Source: an uncultured Saprospiraceae bacterium
GTDB taxonomy: Bacteria > Bacteroidota > Bacteroidia > Chitinophagales > Saprospiraceae
Direction: 5' to 3'
Length of the DNA: 64,000 nucleotides
Assembly: GCA_937929945.1 (NCBI GenBank)
Contig: CALFUK010000033.1
Coordinates: forward strand, 1-64,000
Within the stretch, counting starts at the first letter, position 1. Each line of letters starts with the position of its first letter. Below are positions 37,118 to 46,116 of the stretch, piece by piece. The notes beneath the pieces are model-generated. The model was not told the DNA's origin. It did no database searches and saw nothing but the letters and a program-made list of their open reading frames with translations. The translations under genes and the position numbers were made by a program.

Positions 37118-37653
37118 AAGAGTAACTGTATTTCTTTTTTGACCGCGGATAGGGCGGTAGGTATTGGCTTCGTCTGCTGACTACTGTGGCGCTCTATCAG
37201 CGCCTCTGCTAACTCATGACTAGCTCTTTTAGGGTCGAGGGGCTCATAGCAGCTGGTGATCGTGGATAGGATATTATCCTTAGCAGCGATGATGATGTGC
37301 CAGAGCTGATCAGAGACATAGAGCTGCTGTACATGGTTGTGCTCCAGTTCTTTTTGCACTGATATCATCAGCGCATTGAATAGGTCTTCATTCGTCATTT
37401 GGTTCGTCCTGAGGCGCATCAATAAGCTCGGTATGTCGATCCTTTCGAGGAATAGAATCAGTCGCTCATAGGCCTGTAGCTTGATCTCTAGGCTCTGGCC
37501 TCGGTCATTCTGTCTGTATTTCAGCTGCTCCAGTTCTAGCTCATGGGCGGTCAGTCGCTTATAGAATACATAGACTAATACGATACACAGTGCCACCAGC
37601 AGTAGTCCCAAGATGATGAATGTAGCGTTAAGATATGTAGGCATAAGGACCAA
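37114..37653 (-). CDS. Conserved Bacteroidota membrane-anchored protein, unknown
   Basis: A 179-residue protein with one N-terminal transmembrane helix (about residues 9-30), a charged coiled-coil-like segment and the conserved-looking LQAYERLILFLERI, followed by helices with EHNHVQQLYVSDQLW. I recognise the type as a conserved Bacteroidota hypothetical but no function is known. It is the first gene of the split nucleotidase operon, overlapping the next by four bases. Confidence 0.7.
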   Translation of the reverse strand: MVLMPTYLNATFIILGLLLVALCIVLVYVFYKRLTAHELELEQLKYRQNDRGQSLEIKLQAYERLILFLERIDIPSLLMRLRTNQMTNEDLFNALMISVQKELEHNHVQQLYVSDQLWHIIIAAKDNILSTITSCYEPLDPKRASHELAEALIERHSSQQTKPIPTALSAVKKEIQLLL

Positions 37654-37712
37654 AAGTAATACTTTATATGATGAGCTTTGGAGGCCAGAAAACTTTTTAA
37701 TCAGCCATTACG

Positions 37713-37743
37713 TTTCACTGCTATAAATTAATCCATAACTTTG
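37713..37743 (+). promoter_or_regulatory. Promoter of the IscA-type gene
   Basis: TAACTTTG at 37736-37743 matches TAnnTTTG. TTTC at 37713-37716 stands at the -33 position with a 19-base spacer and one mismatch. The ATG follows 21 bases later. Confidence 0.5.
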
Positions 37744-37764
37744 CGACACTAATAGTAAGAAGCC

Positions 37765-38121
37765 ATGGCAGAAGTAAGCGAACAAGTCAAAACCCAACCG
37801 ATCATTATCACTGAGGGTGCTGTGAAGCAGCTGAAGAGAATCATGTCCGAGCAGAATATACCTGCTGACCATGGGCTCAGAATCGGTGTGAAGGGCGGTG
37901 GATGTTCTGGATTCTCCTATATCCTCGGCTTTGACCTAATGAAAGACAACGATCAGACTTTTGAAATAGGTGGTATGAATGTATACATGGAGAAAGCCCA
38001 CTCTCTGTACCTGCTGGGCATGGAGATCGACTGGGTAGATGGCCTCGAAAATCGAGGATTCACCTTTGCGAATCCGAATGCGACTGATACCTGTGGCTGC
38101 GGTACCAGCTTTTCTGCATAA
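37765..38121 (+). CDS. Iron-sulfur cluster assembly protein, IscA/ErpA type
   Basis: A 118-residue A-type carrier that hands iron-sulfur clusters to target enzymes. The three cluster cysteines are present: Cys47 (GGGCSGFSY), Cys110 and Cys112 (TCGCGTSF). An acidic Asn/Asp-rich N-terminus is short. Whether it acts as IscA, SufA or ErpA cannot be decided from the sequence; no other isc or suf genes are nearby. Confidence 0.94.
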   Translation: MAEVSEQVKTQPIIITEGAVKQLKRIMSEQNIPADHGLRIGVKGGGCSGFSYILGFDLMKDNDQTFEIGGMNVYMEKAHSLYLLGMEIDWVDGLENRGFTFANPNATDTCGCGTSFSA

Positions 38122-38170
38122 TTTTTCTGATCCTCCAACCATCCGATATTGTTTTTAGGTCTATATCAGT

Positions 38171-38851
38171 ATGAGATATAGCCTAATGATCAGCTTTATA
38201 CTTCTTTGTCACTATTCCATCAGTTACGCATGCTCGTGTTATTCCGTGAGTAACTATTGCGACTACCTATCACCTGATGATGCTATAGTCGTAGCTCGGG
38301 TCAAAGATATAGCGTCAGAAGAAGCCGATATTCTAATAGAGATGGTGGTATCTGGTCGACTGGCCGAAGGTTTATATCATTTTCAAGGAGACCAGCGTAC
38401 GTCTTGCGAGGCGAGCATCGCTGAGATGGAAGCTGGAGAATATTACCTATTGAGTTTCGCCTCTCGCTATCTTCCAGGGGACACGATCACCTACTATCAG
38501 TGCATGGCGCCGATACTCAAGTTGGTGTCATATAGTCCAGGCCAAAATCATGTACTCATCAAGGCTGTAACTAAAGCCTGTCAGCTTCCTGAGAACACGC
38601 TCGATGCCTCAGTATACCCTAACCCTGTACAGACTTCTGAGATCACCGTAGCAGTAGAAGAATCTTCGGGAGAAATCACTTTTAGCCTGTTCTCAGTCGA
38701 TGGAAAACAAAGAAGATCAGGCCGCTACATTGTCTCTGAGTCTGATGCCGTGCTGCGGATTCCGATCCCAGACTTACCATCAGGAATATACACATTGCAC
38801 ATGACTGATGGAGTGCTTTCTCGATCGGATAGGATATATGTGTACAGATAG
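38171..38851 (+). CDS. Secreted T9SS cargo protein with NTR/TIMP-like N-terminus
   Basis: A 226-residue protein with a signal peptide ending at SYACSC. The mature part begins with a Cys-x-Cys and continues with DDAIVVARVKDI and FQGDQRTSC, the pattern of netrin/TIMP-like OB-fold domains (inferred). From about residue 147 it has a type A sorting domain: VYPNPVQT, then FSLFSVDGKQ, and LPSGIYTLHM before a basic tail. It would be secreted by the type IX system and fixed to the cell surface. Its partner is unknown. Confidence 0.8.
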   Translation: MRYSLMISFILLCHYSISYACSCYSVSNYCDYLSPDDAIVVARVKDIASEEADILIEMVVSGRLAEGLYHFQGDQRTSCEASIAEMEAGEYYLLSFASRYLPGDTITYYQCMAPILKLVSYSPGQNHVLIKAVTKACQLPENTLDASVYPNPVQTSEITVAVEESSGEITFSLFSVDGKQRRSGRYIVSESDAVLRIPIPDLPSGIYTLHMTDGVLSRSDRIYVYR

Positions 38852-38888
38852 CTGATTCTTATGTATTCTTGCATCAAATCGAAGTCAT

Positions 38889-39068
38889 ATGAGAAAATAT
38901 GAATACCGGATCATCGAAGCAGAAATGAAGAATTATGTATTTGATCCAGAGGCCAATGAGGCCCTGCTGACGGGCCATGGATTAGATGGATTTAGATTGG
39001 TCAAAATCGAAAAGGATGCACAATACATGAAGGTGTGGTTCTACTTGGAGAAAGAGATAACTACCTGA
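38889..39068 (+). CDS. Small 59-residue protein, DUF4177-like pattern
   Basis: A short frame from ATG 38889 to TGA 39066-39068. The product opens MRKYEYRII, has a GHGLDGFRLVKI centre and ends in a strand with MKVWFYLEK. The strand-helix-strand layout with a Gly-x-(W/F)-x-L-V core resembles small DUF4177-type proteins. Codon use is like that of neighbouring genes. It lies 37 bases downstream of the cargo gene. Function unknown. Confidence 0.5.
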   Translation: MRKYEYRIIEAEMKNYVFDPEANEALLTGHGLDGFRLVKIEKDAQYMKVWFYLEKEITT

Positions 39069-39275
39069 ATCATCAACTGATGCGGTCAGTACCTACTACT
39101 GCATGTATTTGCTTCGCCAAGTCTGGATGAAGCATCCCCCTTTTTAGGTATTTTATCTATTCGGAAGCTTGTTTTTTTATAATCATGGGTCACTTTTTAC
39201 TCCGTGGAGACACTGTAGGTCAAGAGTTATTAGATGCCATTCCCCATTATTTTATAATTCAAACAACCACCACTT

Positions 39276-41297
39276 ATGAAATTTAGAAAGCAATTAGCCT
39301 TGGAAAAAAGGCAAGAAGCAGCTCGCTTAGCTTCAGAACGACCTCATCCCAGACACTACAGCAATGCTGACGAACACCGCTTCAGGCATACAAAGGAGAT
39401 CAGCAAATGCCACGCCCATGATCATTTTGACAAACACTCGGAGGATATTAAAAATCATAAAAAGAATGCGCTGAATATAAAAGGTCAGCCCTCCTATTTG
39501 GTGAGCTTCACGAAGGGCCTGCCCCATAATTACAGCACTGGACTGCTGGAGAATCCCGAGCACATGTCTTACTTTATCAAGGGCATAGACAGCGGTGATC
39601 CACGAGACTTCAGAGATACGCCCCTGGGGCAAGTCGATAATGTCGCATCCACCTCGCCATGCGTCTTAGAGGAGGGGTTCTGGAAATCCGAAAAGATTAA
39701 GAAAATAACCAAGCGGGAAAGAACAAAACAGAAAGAAAAGGGAGAACACCAAGATTTTCAGGTCAAGGCCAGGGCCTGGGAAAGTCAGAGTGCGGGTCTG
39801 TCGTGTGATCTCGAAGGTCCTGACGCTCAGGCCGTCACCATGCCACCCGCACCTACCTTGGGCAGCGAGGAGCTCACGGCTGAGATAGCCGAAGTGTATG
39901 CTCAGGCTCTGCTTAGAGACGTCCCATTCCATGCCATGTCCACAGGCAGCACTAAGAAGAACTTAGATGTGATCTGTACGGCTGCAGAAGATGTGAAGCA
40001 GGTGAAGGCATGTACAGATCAGCTTAGTAAGCTGAGCTGGTTTGATCCACAGGCCCAACTGCAACTTAGTGCGGCACAAGCAGCACGCAGAAGAGCCAGC
40101 ACACAGACCACTGCCTCAGCATTCAGAGGCATCACCAAGGGGGATGATATTGGTCCTTATCTATCACAGTTTTTATTGATTGGGAATCAAGGTATTAATG
40201 CAAGAGATGAAGAAAGAAGTCCCGCAGATGGCCTGATCTCCTATGGAGCTATATCCATAGATCAGCGAGTGCGTATAGCTGAGCCAGGCATAGATTACAT
40301 GACAGAGTGGGATGAGTGGTATGACGTGCAGAATGGGGCGGATCTTCGAGGGGAGGAAATATATGTAAAACCAAAAAAAGGTCAAATCTCACGGAGATTC
40401 ATCCATACGCCCAGAGATCTGGCTACTTACGTCCATTATGATGCGCTGTATGAAGCCTACCTCAATGCCTGCTTGATCATGCTGGGGAATGGAGTCAAAT
40501 TTGACGCTGGCATCCCCTTCCAAGAGCCAGATGACAGGGATCATCAGCAGGGCTTTGCCCACTTTGGTGGTCCACACATTCTGTCCCTGGTGACTGAGGT
40601 GGCGACCAGAGCACTGAAGGCTGTCAGATTTCAGAAGTATAATGTACATCGCAGATGCAGGCCAGAAGTTCTGGCAGCGCGCATACATAGAGCTGATATG
40701 CTCTCTCATATGGCGCCAGAATTAAAAGCCATGCGTGATGAACTGGAAAAAGGAAGCAAAAGCCTTCTGTCCAAAGTACGAGATCATAACTCCAAGCTGG
40801 GAGAAAAGACAGAGCTGCTGCCGATGGCTTTCTGCGAGGGCTCACCCATGCACCCTGCATATGGGGCTGGACATGCCACTGTCGCTGGGGCCTGTGTCAC
40901 CATTTTGAAAGCGTTCTTTGATCATCAGCATATTCTCTCGGTGGTCCCTGAGAAGGACGTAGCAGCATTGCCGAAAGACAAAAGACCAGCTGGATTCAAG
41001 CCAGCTCAGTACGCTTATGTATCCACAGAGGAAGGCACCAAGCTCCAAGCAATACCCGTCATGGATCAAGCCTGTAATCCGGCATATCTCACGGTAGAAG
41101 GGGAGCTGAATAAATTAGCGTCCAATATTTCCATTGGTCGTAATTGGGCTGGTGTCCACTACTTTACGGATTACTATGAGTCACTCCTGATGGGCGAAGA
41201 GATAGCCATCGGTATATTAGAGGAGCAGAAGTTAATGTATACTGAAAATTTCTCTATGACCATTCCACTCTTTAATGGAGATGCCATCAGGATTTAA
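39276..41297 (+). CDS. Vanadium-dependent haloperoxidase
   Basis: Would oxidise bromide or chloride with hydrogen peroxide. The 673-residue protein has the vanadate-binding motifs of the PAP2/haloperoxidase superfamily: Lys and Arg in KYNVHRRCRPE (about 454-464), the SPMHPAYGAGHATVAGA region (about 522-538) with the catalytic His, and Arg and the vanadate-coordinating His in GRNWAGVHYFTDYY (about 620-633). The usual Pro-Ser-Gly-His reads Gly-Ala-Gly-His, losing the serine. The first 200 residues are basic and variable. There is no signal peptide. Common in organisms living with marine algae. Confidence 0.88.
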   Translation: MKFRKQLALEKRQEAARLASERPHPRHYSNADEHRFRHTKEISKCHAHDHFDKHSEDIKNHKKNALNIKGQPSYLVSFTKGLPHNYSTGLLENPEHMSYFIKGIDSGDPRDFRDTPLGQVDNVASTSPCVLEEGFWKSEKIKKITKRERTKQKEKGEHQDFQVKARAWESQSAGLSCDLEGPDAQAVTMPPAPTLGSEELTAEIAEVYAQALLRDVPFHAMSTGSTKKNLDVICTAAEDVKQVKACTDQLSKLSWFDPQAQLQLSAAQAARRRASTQTTASAFRGITKGDDIGPYLSQFLLIGNQGINARDEERSPADGLISYGAISIDQRVRIAEPGIDYMTEWDEWYDVQNGADLRGEEIYVKPKKGQISRRFIHTPRDLATYVHYDALYEAYLNACLIMLGNGVKFDAGIPFQEPDDRDHQQGFAHFGGPHILSLVTEVATRALKAVRFQKYNVHRRCRPEVLAARIHRADMLSHMAPELKAMRDELEKGSKSLLSKVRDHNSKLGEKTELLPMAFCEGSPMHPAYGAGHATVAGACVTILKAFFDHQHILSVVPEKDVAALPKDKRPAGFKPAQYAYVSTEEGTKLQAIPVMDQACNPAYLTVEGELNKLASNISIGRNWAGVHYFTDYYESLLMGEEIAIGILEEQKLMYTENFSMTIPLFNGDAIRI

Positions 41298-41331
41298 TCT
41301 TAGAATCTAATTCTAAGGTAAGACACGCAGC

Positions 41332-41367
41332 TTAGTCAGCACTGGAAGGTGCTGGCTAATTTTTTTG
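41332..41367 (+). terminator. Intrinsic terminator after the haloperoxidase gene
   Basis: Stem TTAGTCAGCAC/GTGCTGGCTAA with one G-T pair and a 6-base loop, followed by seven or more T residues. Confidence 0.85.
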
Positions 41368-41600
41368 CTAAGTGGTTTCGAGTGTCATTTTTTGGTTAGC
41401 GCATTCTTGCACTTGTCCCACCATAGTAAGGTATTTCCATTAGCAGCCCTTTTTGTTTAGCCAGGATTAATGCACCTTCTAAATTTCCAACTACGTTCAC
41501 TTTACTTGCATGAGCTGCACTGTTTAATGATTGATAAATCAAATATTGATGCCGATCTTTAAGGATTTCATCTTCGAAGTCTGTGCGTACTCTGTGAGCT

Positions 41601-42060
41601 GTGGAAGCTTATGCCCACAATGAAAATTTGTCCGAAATAATGGGGTACTTTTTTAAGATTGGCAGAACTACCATGAGGGTCTGTGCTCGCAAAATGAAAA
41701 GTGTACAGCTGGACATGGATCAAGAGTTAGACCAACGAACCATCCAGCTGATCCGCAATAATCATCACATACGGCAGAGCGATGCTAAAGCTGATCCGAC
41801 CCAGAGACTGCCAGATATCTGCTAGCAACTCAGCAGTGTCGACCTCACCCGTGAGCTTCTTTCTGATGAATATCGACCCAGCTATCCGCGGGGATACAGC
41901 TATGGACAGTTTTGCCAAGAGATGAAGGGATTACTAAGCCGTCCAGAACGTACTCTGCGCATCGACCACAGTAGAGGTAGACACCATGCCAGTTGACTTT
42001 TCGGGTAAAAAACGGCCTTACTATGATCAGAAGTCAGGTGTAAAGCGATATGAATTGGCC
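41601..42060 (+). pseudogene. Broken IS21-type transposase gene (istA remnant)
   Basis: Three frames carry pieces of an IstA-like transposase. Around 41640-41760 a helix-turn-helix piece reads KIGRTTMRVCARKMKS. At 41838-41996 a second frame reads LTRELLSDEYRPSYPRGYSYGQFC, split here by its stop, the hallmark IstA segment before the catalytic core. A third frame from about 41970 continues with DTMPVDFSGKKRPYYD, the usual next segment. The rest of istA and all of istB are missing. The element is dead and marks a past insertion between the haloperoxidase and the alginate locus. Confidence 0.75.
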
Positions 42061-42093
42061 AGAATTGATCAGTTTTTCAAATATTATGATATA

Positions 42094-42137
42094 TTTGGTC
42101 AACCAATAATTGGGCGTTCAATTATTGGTTGCCCAAA
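42094..42137 (+). promoter_or_regulatory. Inverted repeat, candidate operator of the FadR-type regulator
   Basis: Perfect 13-bp arms CAACCAATAATTG and CAATTATTGGTTG with a 6-base spacer, extended by five further pairs beyond one mismatch. Each arm contains a TTGGT-(2)-CCAA type core similar to FadR-family GntR sites (TGGT..ACCA). No T-run follows, so it is not a terminator. It lies 24 bases ahead of the regulator start, suggesting autoregulation. Confidence 0.5.
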
Positions 42138-42160
42138 ATTATGCATGAAGGAATAAGTCT

Positions 42161-42856
42161 ATGTTAGAAAATCTAAGCAGAATAGAAGTAGAAAATCCAG
42201 TTGACTTAATCATCTCTCAAATCAGAGATCTCATCAGTTCTGGGAAGATCAAACCGGGAGAAAAGCTCCCTCCCGAAAGAAAGCTGGCCGAGCATTTTGG
42301 TGTCAGCCGCAATCAAGTCAGAGAAGCCATCAACAAGCTACAGATCTATGGTATCGTCAAAGTACAGCCACAAAGCGGTACGACAGTAACTGGGATCGGT
42401 ATCGTTGCGATTGAGGGATTGATCACTGACATCTTAAGAATTGAAAAGACTGACTTCAAGTCTCTGGTAGATACTCGAATTCTGTTGGAGAAAGAAGCTG
42501 CAAGATTAGCCGCGATTAACAGAAGCAATGATGACCTGATAAAGATGAACATTGCTTTGAATCACTACGAAGGCATACTACTGAACGATGGTTTCGCTAT
42601 AGAAGAAGACTTATTATTTCACTTGAAAATTTCTGAAGCTTCTAAGAATACAGTGCTCCGATCACTGATGATGATCATTACGCCCGACATACTTAAGAGT
42701 TTTACCAACTTAAAAGTCTGTAATGAGAATACCAATAAAAAAACCATTGATGAGCATCGCCATATTCTGGAGATGATCTCCGAAAAAAATCCTGATGGAG
42801 CCATCGAAGCGATGGAATTGCACCTCAAAGATGTCATAGAATTCAGCAATAAATAA
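42161..42856 (+). CDS. FadR-type GntR transcriptional regulator of the alginate locus
   Basis: A 231-residue protein. Residues 10-75 are the winged helix-turn-helix of GntR regulators (KPGEKLPPERKLAEHFGVSR, then VREAINKLQIYGIV). Residues 90-225 are the helical FCD effector domain. Regulators of this class sit at the head of many alginate and pectin loci and are usually repressors released by the sugar-acid intermediate (KDG or DEH); that role is inferred. It is 48 bases ahead of susC. An inverted repeat just upstream is its likely operator. Confidence 0.88.
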   Translation: MLENLSRIEVENPVDLIISQIRDLISSGKIKPGEKLPPERKLAEHFGVSRNQVREAINKLQIYGIVKVQPQSGTTVTGIGIVAIEGLITDILRIEKTDFKSLVDTRILLEKEAARLAAINRSNDDLIKMNIALNHYEGILLNDGFAIEEDLLFHLKISEASKNTVLRSLMMIITPDILKSFTNLKVCNENTNKKTIDEHRHILEMISEKNPDGAIEAMELHLKDVIEFSNK

Positions 42857-42904
42857 TCAATAATCTTTTAATAAATACAAAATTATCTATTCAGAAATAA
42901 ATAC

Positions 42905-45900
42905 ATGAAAAAATCTACAATTATGAAGAAACCTATTAAACTCTGGCTTTACAAAGCCAGCTTTATGCTGTGCCTCATGTTGTTTGGTATAGCATATACA
43001 CAAGCACAAGTGACAGGACAACTAACAGATGAAAACGGAGAAGCATTAATTGGTGCTAATGTCATGGTAGATGGTACCAATGTAGGAACCATCACAGATA
43101 TAGACGGTAGATTCTCAATTGATGCTCAAGAAGGTGATGTCTTATCAGTCAGTTATATTGGCTATACGACTCGAGAAATGGTAGTTGGTTCAGATCCCAA
43201 TATTAGTATTACATTAGTTCAAGATGCTGCTGCACTTGAAGAGGTCTTAATCGTTGGATATGGTACACGTAAAAGATCACACAATACTGGTGCCATCTCT
43301 CAAGTAGGTGGTTCAGAGGTCGCAGCCATTCAGTCGAGTCGAGTGGATGAAGCTTTAGGAGGAAAACTGGCAGGTGTCTTAATTCAAAATCAAGATGGCG
43401 CACCTGGCGCAGATCCTAAGATTCAAATACGTGCAGCATCATCTATTTCGGGTGATTCTAATCCATTGATCGTTGTTGACGGCTACCCGATATCTGGAAG
43501 TTTAGCCACTGTAAATCCTAACGACATAGAAAGCATGGAGGTATTAAAAGATGCTGCCTCTGCTGCTATATATGGTTCAAGAGGTGCTAATGGTGTCATC
43601 TTAGTCACCACTAAAAAAGGTAAGACGGGAAAGCCTACCATCAGCTATAATTCATATGTCAGCACTTCAAGTAAATATCGAGCTAATATATTAAAGACTG
43701 GTCCAGAATGGGCTGCATTCGCCAGAGAAGAAATAGCCGCTGGAAATTGGGACCTATCCCAAGTCGACCCTGATTTTGTAGAATTTAGATTGAATGCTTA
43801 TGAGAATTCGCCAGATGTATTGAGTGTAGAAGATTGGCTCTATAGAAGTGGTACTAGCACGAATCATGACTTCAGCATCAGCGGTGGTACGGACGACATC
43901 AATTACTTTGCGTCAGTAGGCTATCTTAATGCAGAGGGTATTGTCATTACTCAAGGCTTTGAAAGATACAATGCTCGTATGAATGTCGATGCGAAATTAG
44001 GCAAACGCTTCAAGGCCGGCTTAAATTTAAATGGATTCTTAGGAGATAGAGATATCGTAGGTCATGACTTAAGAGACCTTTCAAGAGCATACAGTGTTCA
44101 CCCAGTATATCATACAGAAGCTTCGATTGCATTTGTACAGCAATTAGATCAGCAAGCACAAGCTTTGGGACTCTCCCCATTTGACAATGGTTACAGAGGC
44201 GGTGACGCTCCATTTATCAATAGCATTCAGGACTTACAACCTGGAGACCAGGCTAATGACTGGCACTATGGAAGAGCCAATAATGGAATAGGAGGTTCTG
44301 GAGATGCAGGTCCTGCGACTAAGCTTGATAACACTGATCGATATCAAAAAACAGTATTTGGTAACCTCAGTTCATACTTACAATACGAGCTTATTGAGGG
44401 TCTAAATATCAAAACCGTACTGGGTGGAGATATGAGAGATACGGAAGACTTTTTCTCAAGAACGCTTGAATTTGATTCTAGAGCACGGACTAACCAAACT
44501 CGACTGAATACTGCGAATGTGAAAAGATCATCCGTGTTAAGTGAAACGACTTTGAACTATAGCAAACTAATAGGCAGACATGACATTGGCGCCGTAGCAG
44601 GAATAGAATTTCAAAATTTCTACATCAAAGGACTTAGTTTGAACGGGTCCAATGTACCATTCGGCCAACCACTGAATTATGCTTTATTAGATCCAGCAGA
44701 TATAGCAGTCTCAGAAAGAGATGAGACAGTATCCAGAAGAAGTGTTTTTGGAAGAATTAACTATGCGTTTGATAATCGTTATTTAGCCTCAGTCTCTGTC
44801 AGAAGAGATGGTGATTCACGATTCGGAGAAAATAATAGATATGAAATCTTCCCAGCTTTTTCCTTAGGATGGAATGTGCATAATGAATCATTTTGGAATT
44901 CTAACTTTCTTACTGATTTAAAGCTGAGATTTAGTAGAGGTTCACTAGGTACCACTTCTTTCTTAGGATCTTACGGCTCCTTGAGTTTGCTAAACCCACA
45001 AGCTACCATATTTGGAAATGGATTTTTGATTCCTTCAGATATAGCGAATCCAGATCTGACTTGGCAGACCAATACAGAGACTAACTTTGGAATCAATTTA
45101 GGGTTCTTGGGCAATCGATTTACTGTAGGCGTAGATTACTACACCTCAGATATCGAAGATATTTTGATTAATCAAAGTGTATCTGAAGTACTGGGTACTA
45201 CCTCAATCGTGCTTAATTCTGGAGACGTAAGAAGTTCTGGATTAGAGCTGGAAGTAGGTGCTGCAGTGATTAATAACAGCAAGCTCAGATGGAATGTCAG
45301 TGCTAACCTATCGACAGTCAATACAGAAATTACCGATTTAGGTGGACTGGACGAATTGCCTCAAGCTCAGTACGGACAGAGTGGAAGAGGTCCCATTTTT
45401 AGAAACTATGTCGGTGGCGAGATTGGTGAAATGTGGGGATTAGAAACCAGCGGATCAGTAGAAATGCGATACTTAGAAGATGGTACAAGACACCCTAACA
45501 ATCGTACTGGAGAATCATACGTCATTGATCAAAATGGTGATGGTGTCATCGACAGAACTAAGACAGTGGAAGAAGGTGGAGACTTAGTGAAAATAGGTCA
45601 AAATACACCAGATTTTTATTGGGGCATTAATAGTCAACTTGCCATAAGTGATGTCGATATATCGTTCCAGTTCCAAGGATCACAAGGTGGAGAAGTATAC
45701 AACATTGATCCCCTGTATTATGGCTCTGAGTGGAGTGGTAGGCTAGTAGACAGCTTTGATGAGGATGGAGATGGTCTTGCAGATCACAACGGAGAGCACT
45801 ACATCGGCAACAGAAGGCAGACTGATTATGGCATCCAGGATGCCTCGTACATTGCTTTAAGAAATCTCACTATAGGCTACACGCTTAATTCTGACATGAC

Positions 45901-46105
45901 TAATAAAATAGGCTTAGGCTCTGCCAGAGTATATGCAGCAGCGACTAACTTATTATACTTGATGGGATCAGATTACACCTCTTATAATCCAGAAGGTGTA
46001 GAGATAACTAATGGTGGCTACCTAGGCCCAACCACATATGGTGTACAAGTAGGCGCAAGCCCAGTGGTCAGAAGCTTTACTGCTGGAGTAAATGTTAAAT
46101 TCTAA
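42905..46105 (+). CDS. SusC/RagA-type TonB-linked outer membrane transporter
   Basis: A 1066-residue outer membrane barrel. After the signal peptide (ending TQAQ) comes a carboxypeptidase-regulatory-like domain (about 35-115), then a TonB box region (EEVLIVGYGT), the plug domain (about 120-240, with NPLIVVDGYPI and AAIYGSRGANGVILVTTKKGK, split here for length) and the barrel. With SusD it imports oligosaccharides using TonB energy; the locus implies alginate oligomers. It is 11 bases from susD. Confidence 0.95.
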   Translation: MKKSTIMKKPIKLWLYKASFMLCLMLFGIAYTQAQVTGQLTDENGEALIGANVMVDGTNVGTITDIDGRFSIDAQEGDVLSVSYIGYTTREMVVGSDPNISITLVQDAAALEEVLIVGYGTRKRSHNTGAISQVGGSEVAAIQSSRVDEALGGKLAGVLIQNQDGAPGADPKIQIRAASSISGDSNPLIVVDGYPISGSLATVNPNDIESMEVLKDAASAAIYGSRGANGVILVTTKKGKTGKPTISYNSYVSTSSKYRANILKTGPEWAAFAREEIAAGNWDLSQVDPDFVEFRLNAYENSPDVLSVEDWLYRSGTSTNHDFSISGGTDDINYFASVGYLNAEGIVITQGFERYNARMNVDAKLGKRFKAGLNLNGFLGDRDIVGHDLRDLSRAYSVHPVYHTEASIAFVQQLDQQAQALGLSPFDNGYRGGDAPFINSIQDLQPGDQANDWHYGRANNGIGGSGDAGPATKLDNTDRYQKTVFGNLSSYLQYELIEGLNIKTVLGGDMRDTEDFFSRTLEFDSRARTNQTRLNTANVKRSSVLSETTLNYSKLIGRHDIGAVAGIEFQNFYIKGLSLNGSNVPFGQPLNYALLDPADIAVSERDETVSRRSVFGRINYAFDNRYLASVSVRRDGDSRFGENNRYEIFPAFSLGWNVHNESFWNSNFLTDLKLRFSRGSLGTTSFLGSYGSLSLLNPQATIFGNGFLIPSDIANPDLTWQTNTETNFGINLGFLGNRFTVGVDYYTSDIEDILINQSVSEVLGTTSIVLNSGDVRSSGLELEVGAAVINNSKLRWNVSANLSTVNTEITDLGGLDELPQAQYGQSGRGPIFRNYVGGEIGEMWGLETSGSVEMRYLEDGTRHPNNRTGESYVIDQNGDGVIDRTKTVEEGGDLVKIGQNTPDFYWGINSQLAISDVDISFQFQGSQGGEVYNIDPLYYGSEWSGRLVDSFDEDGDGLADHNGEHYIGNRRQTDYGIQDASYIALRNLTIGYTLNSDMTNKIGLGSARVYAAATNLLYLMGSDYTSYNPEGVEITNGGYLGPTTYGVQVGASPVVRSFTAGVNVKF

Positions 46106-46116
46106 AAACTAAAACA

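Noticed and set aside
41601-41825. 74-codon frame as an intact gene
   Set aside because: It is one frame of the broken IS21 transposase, continued in other frames downstream.
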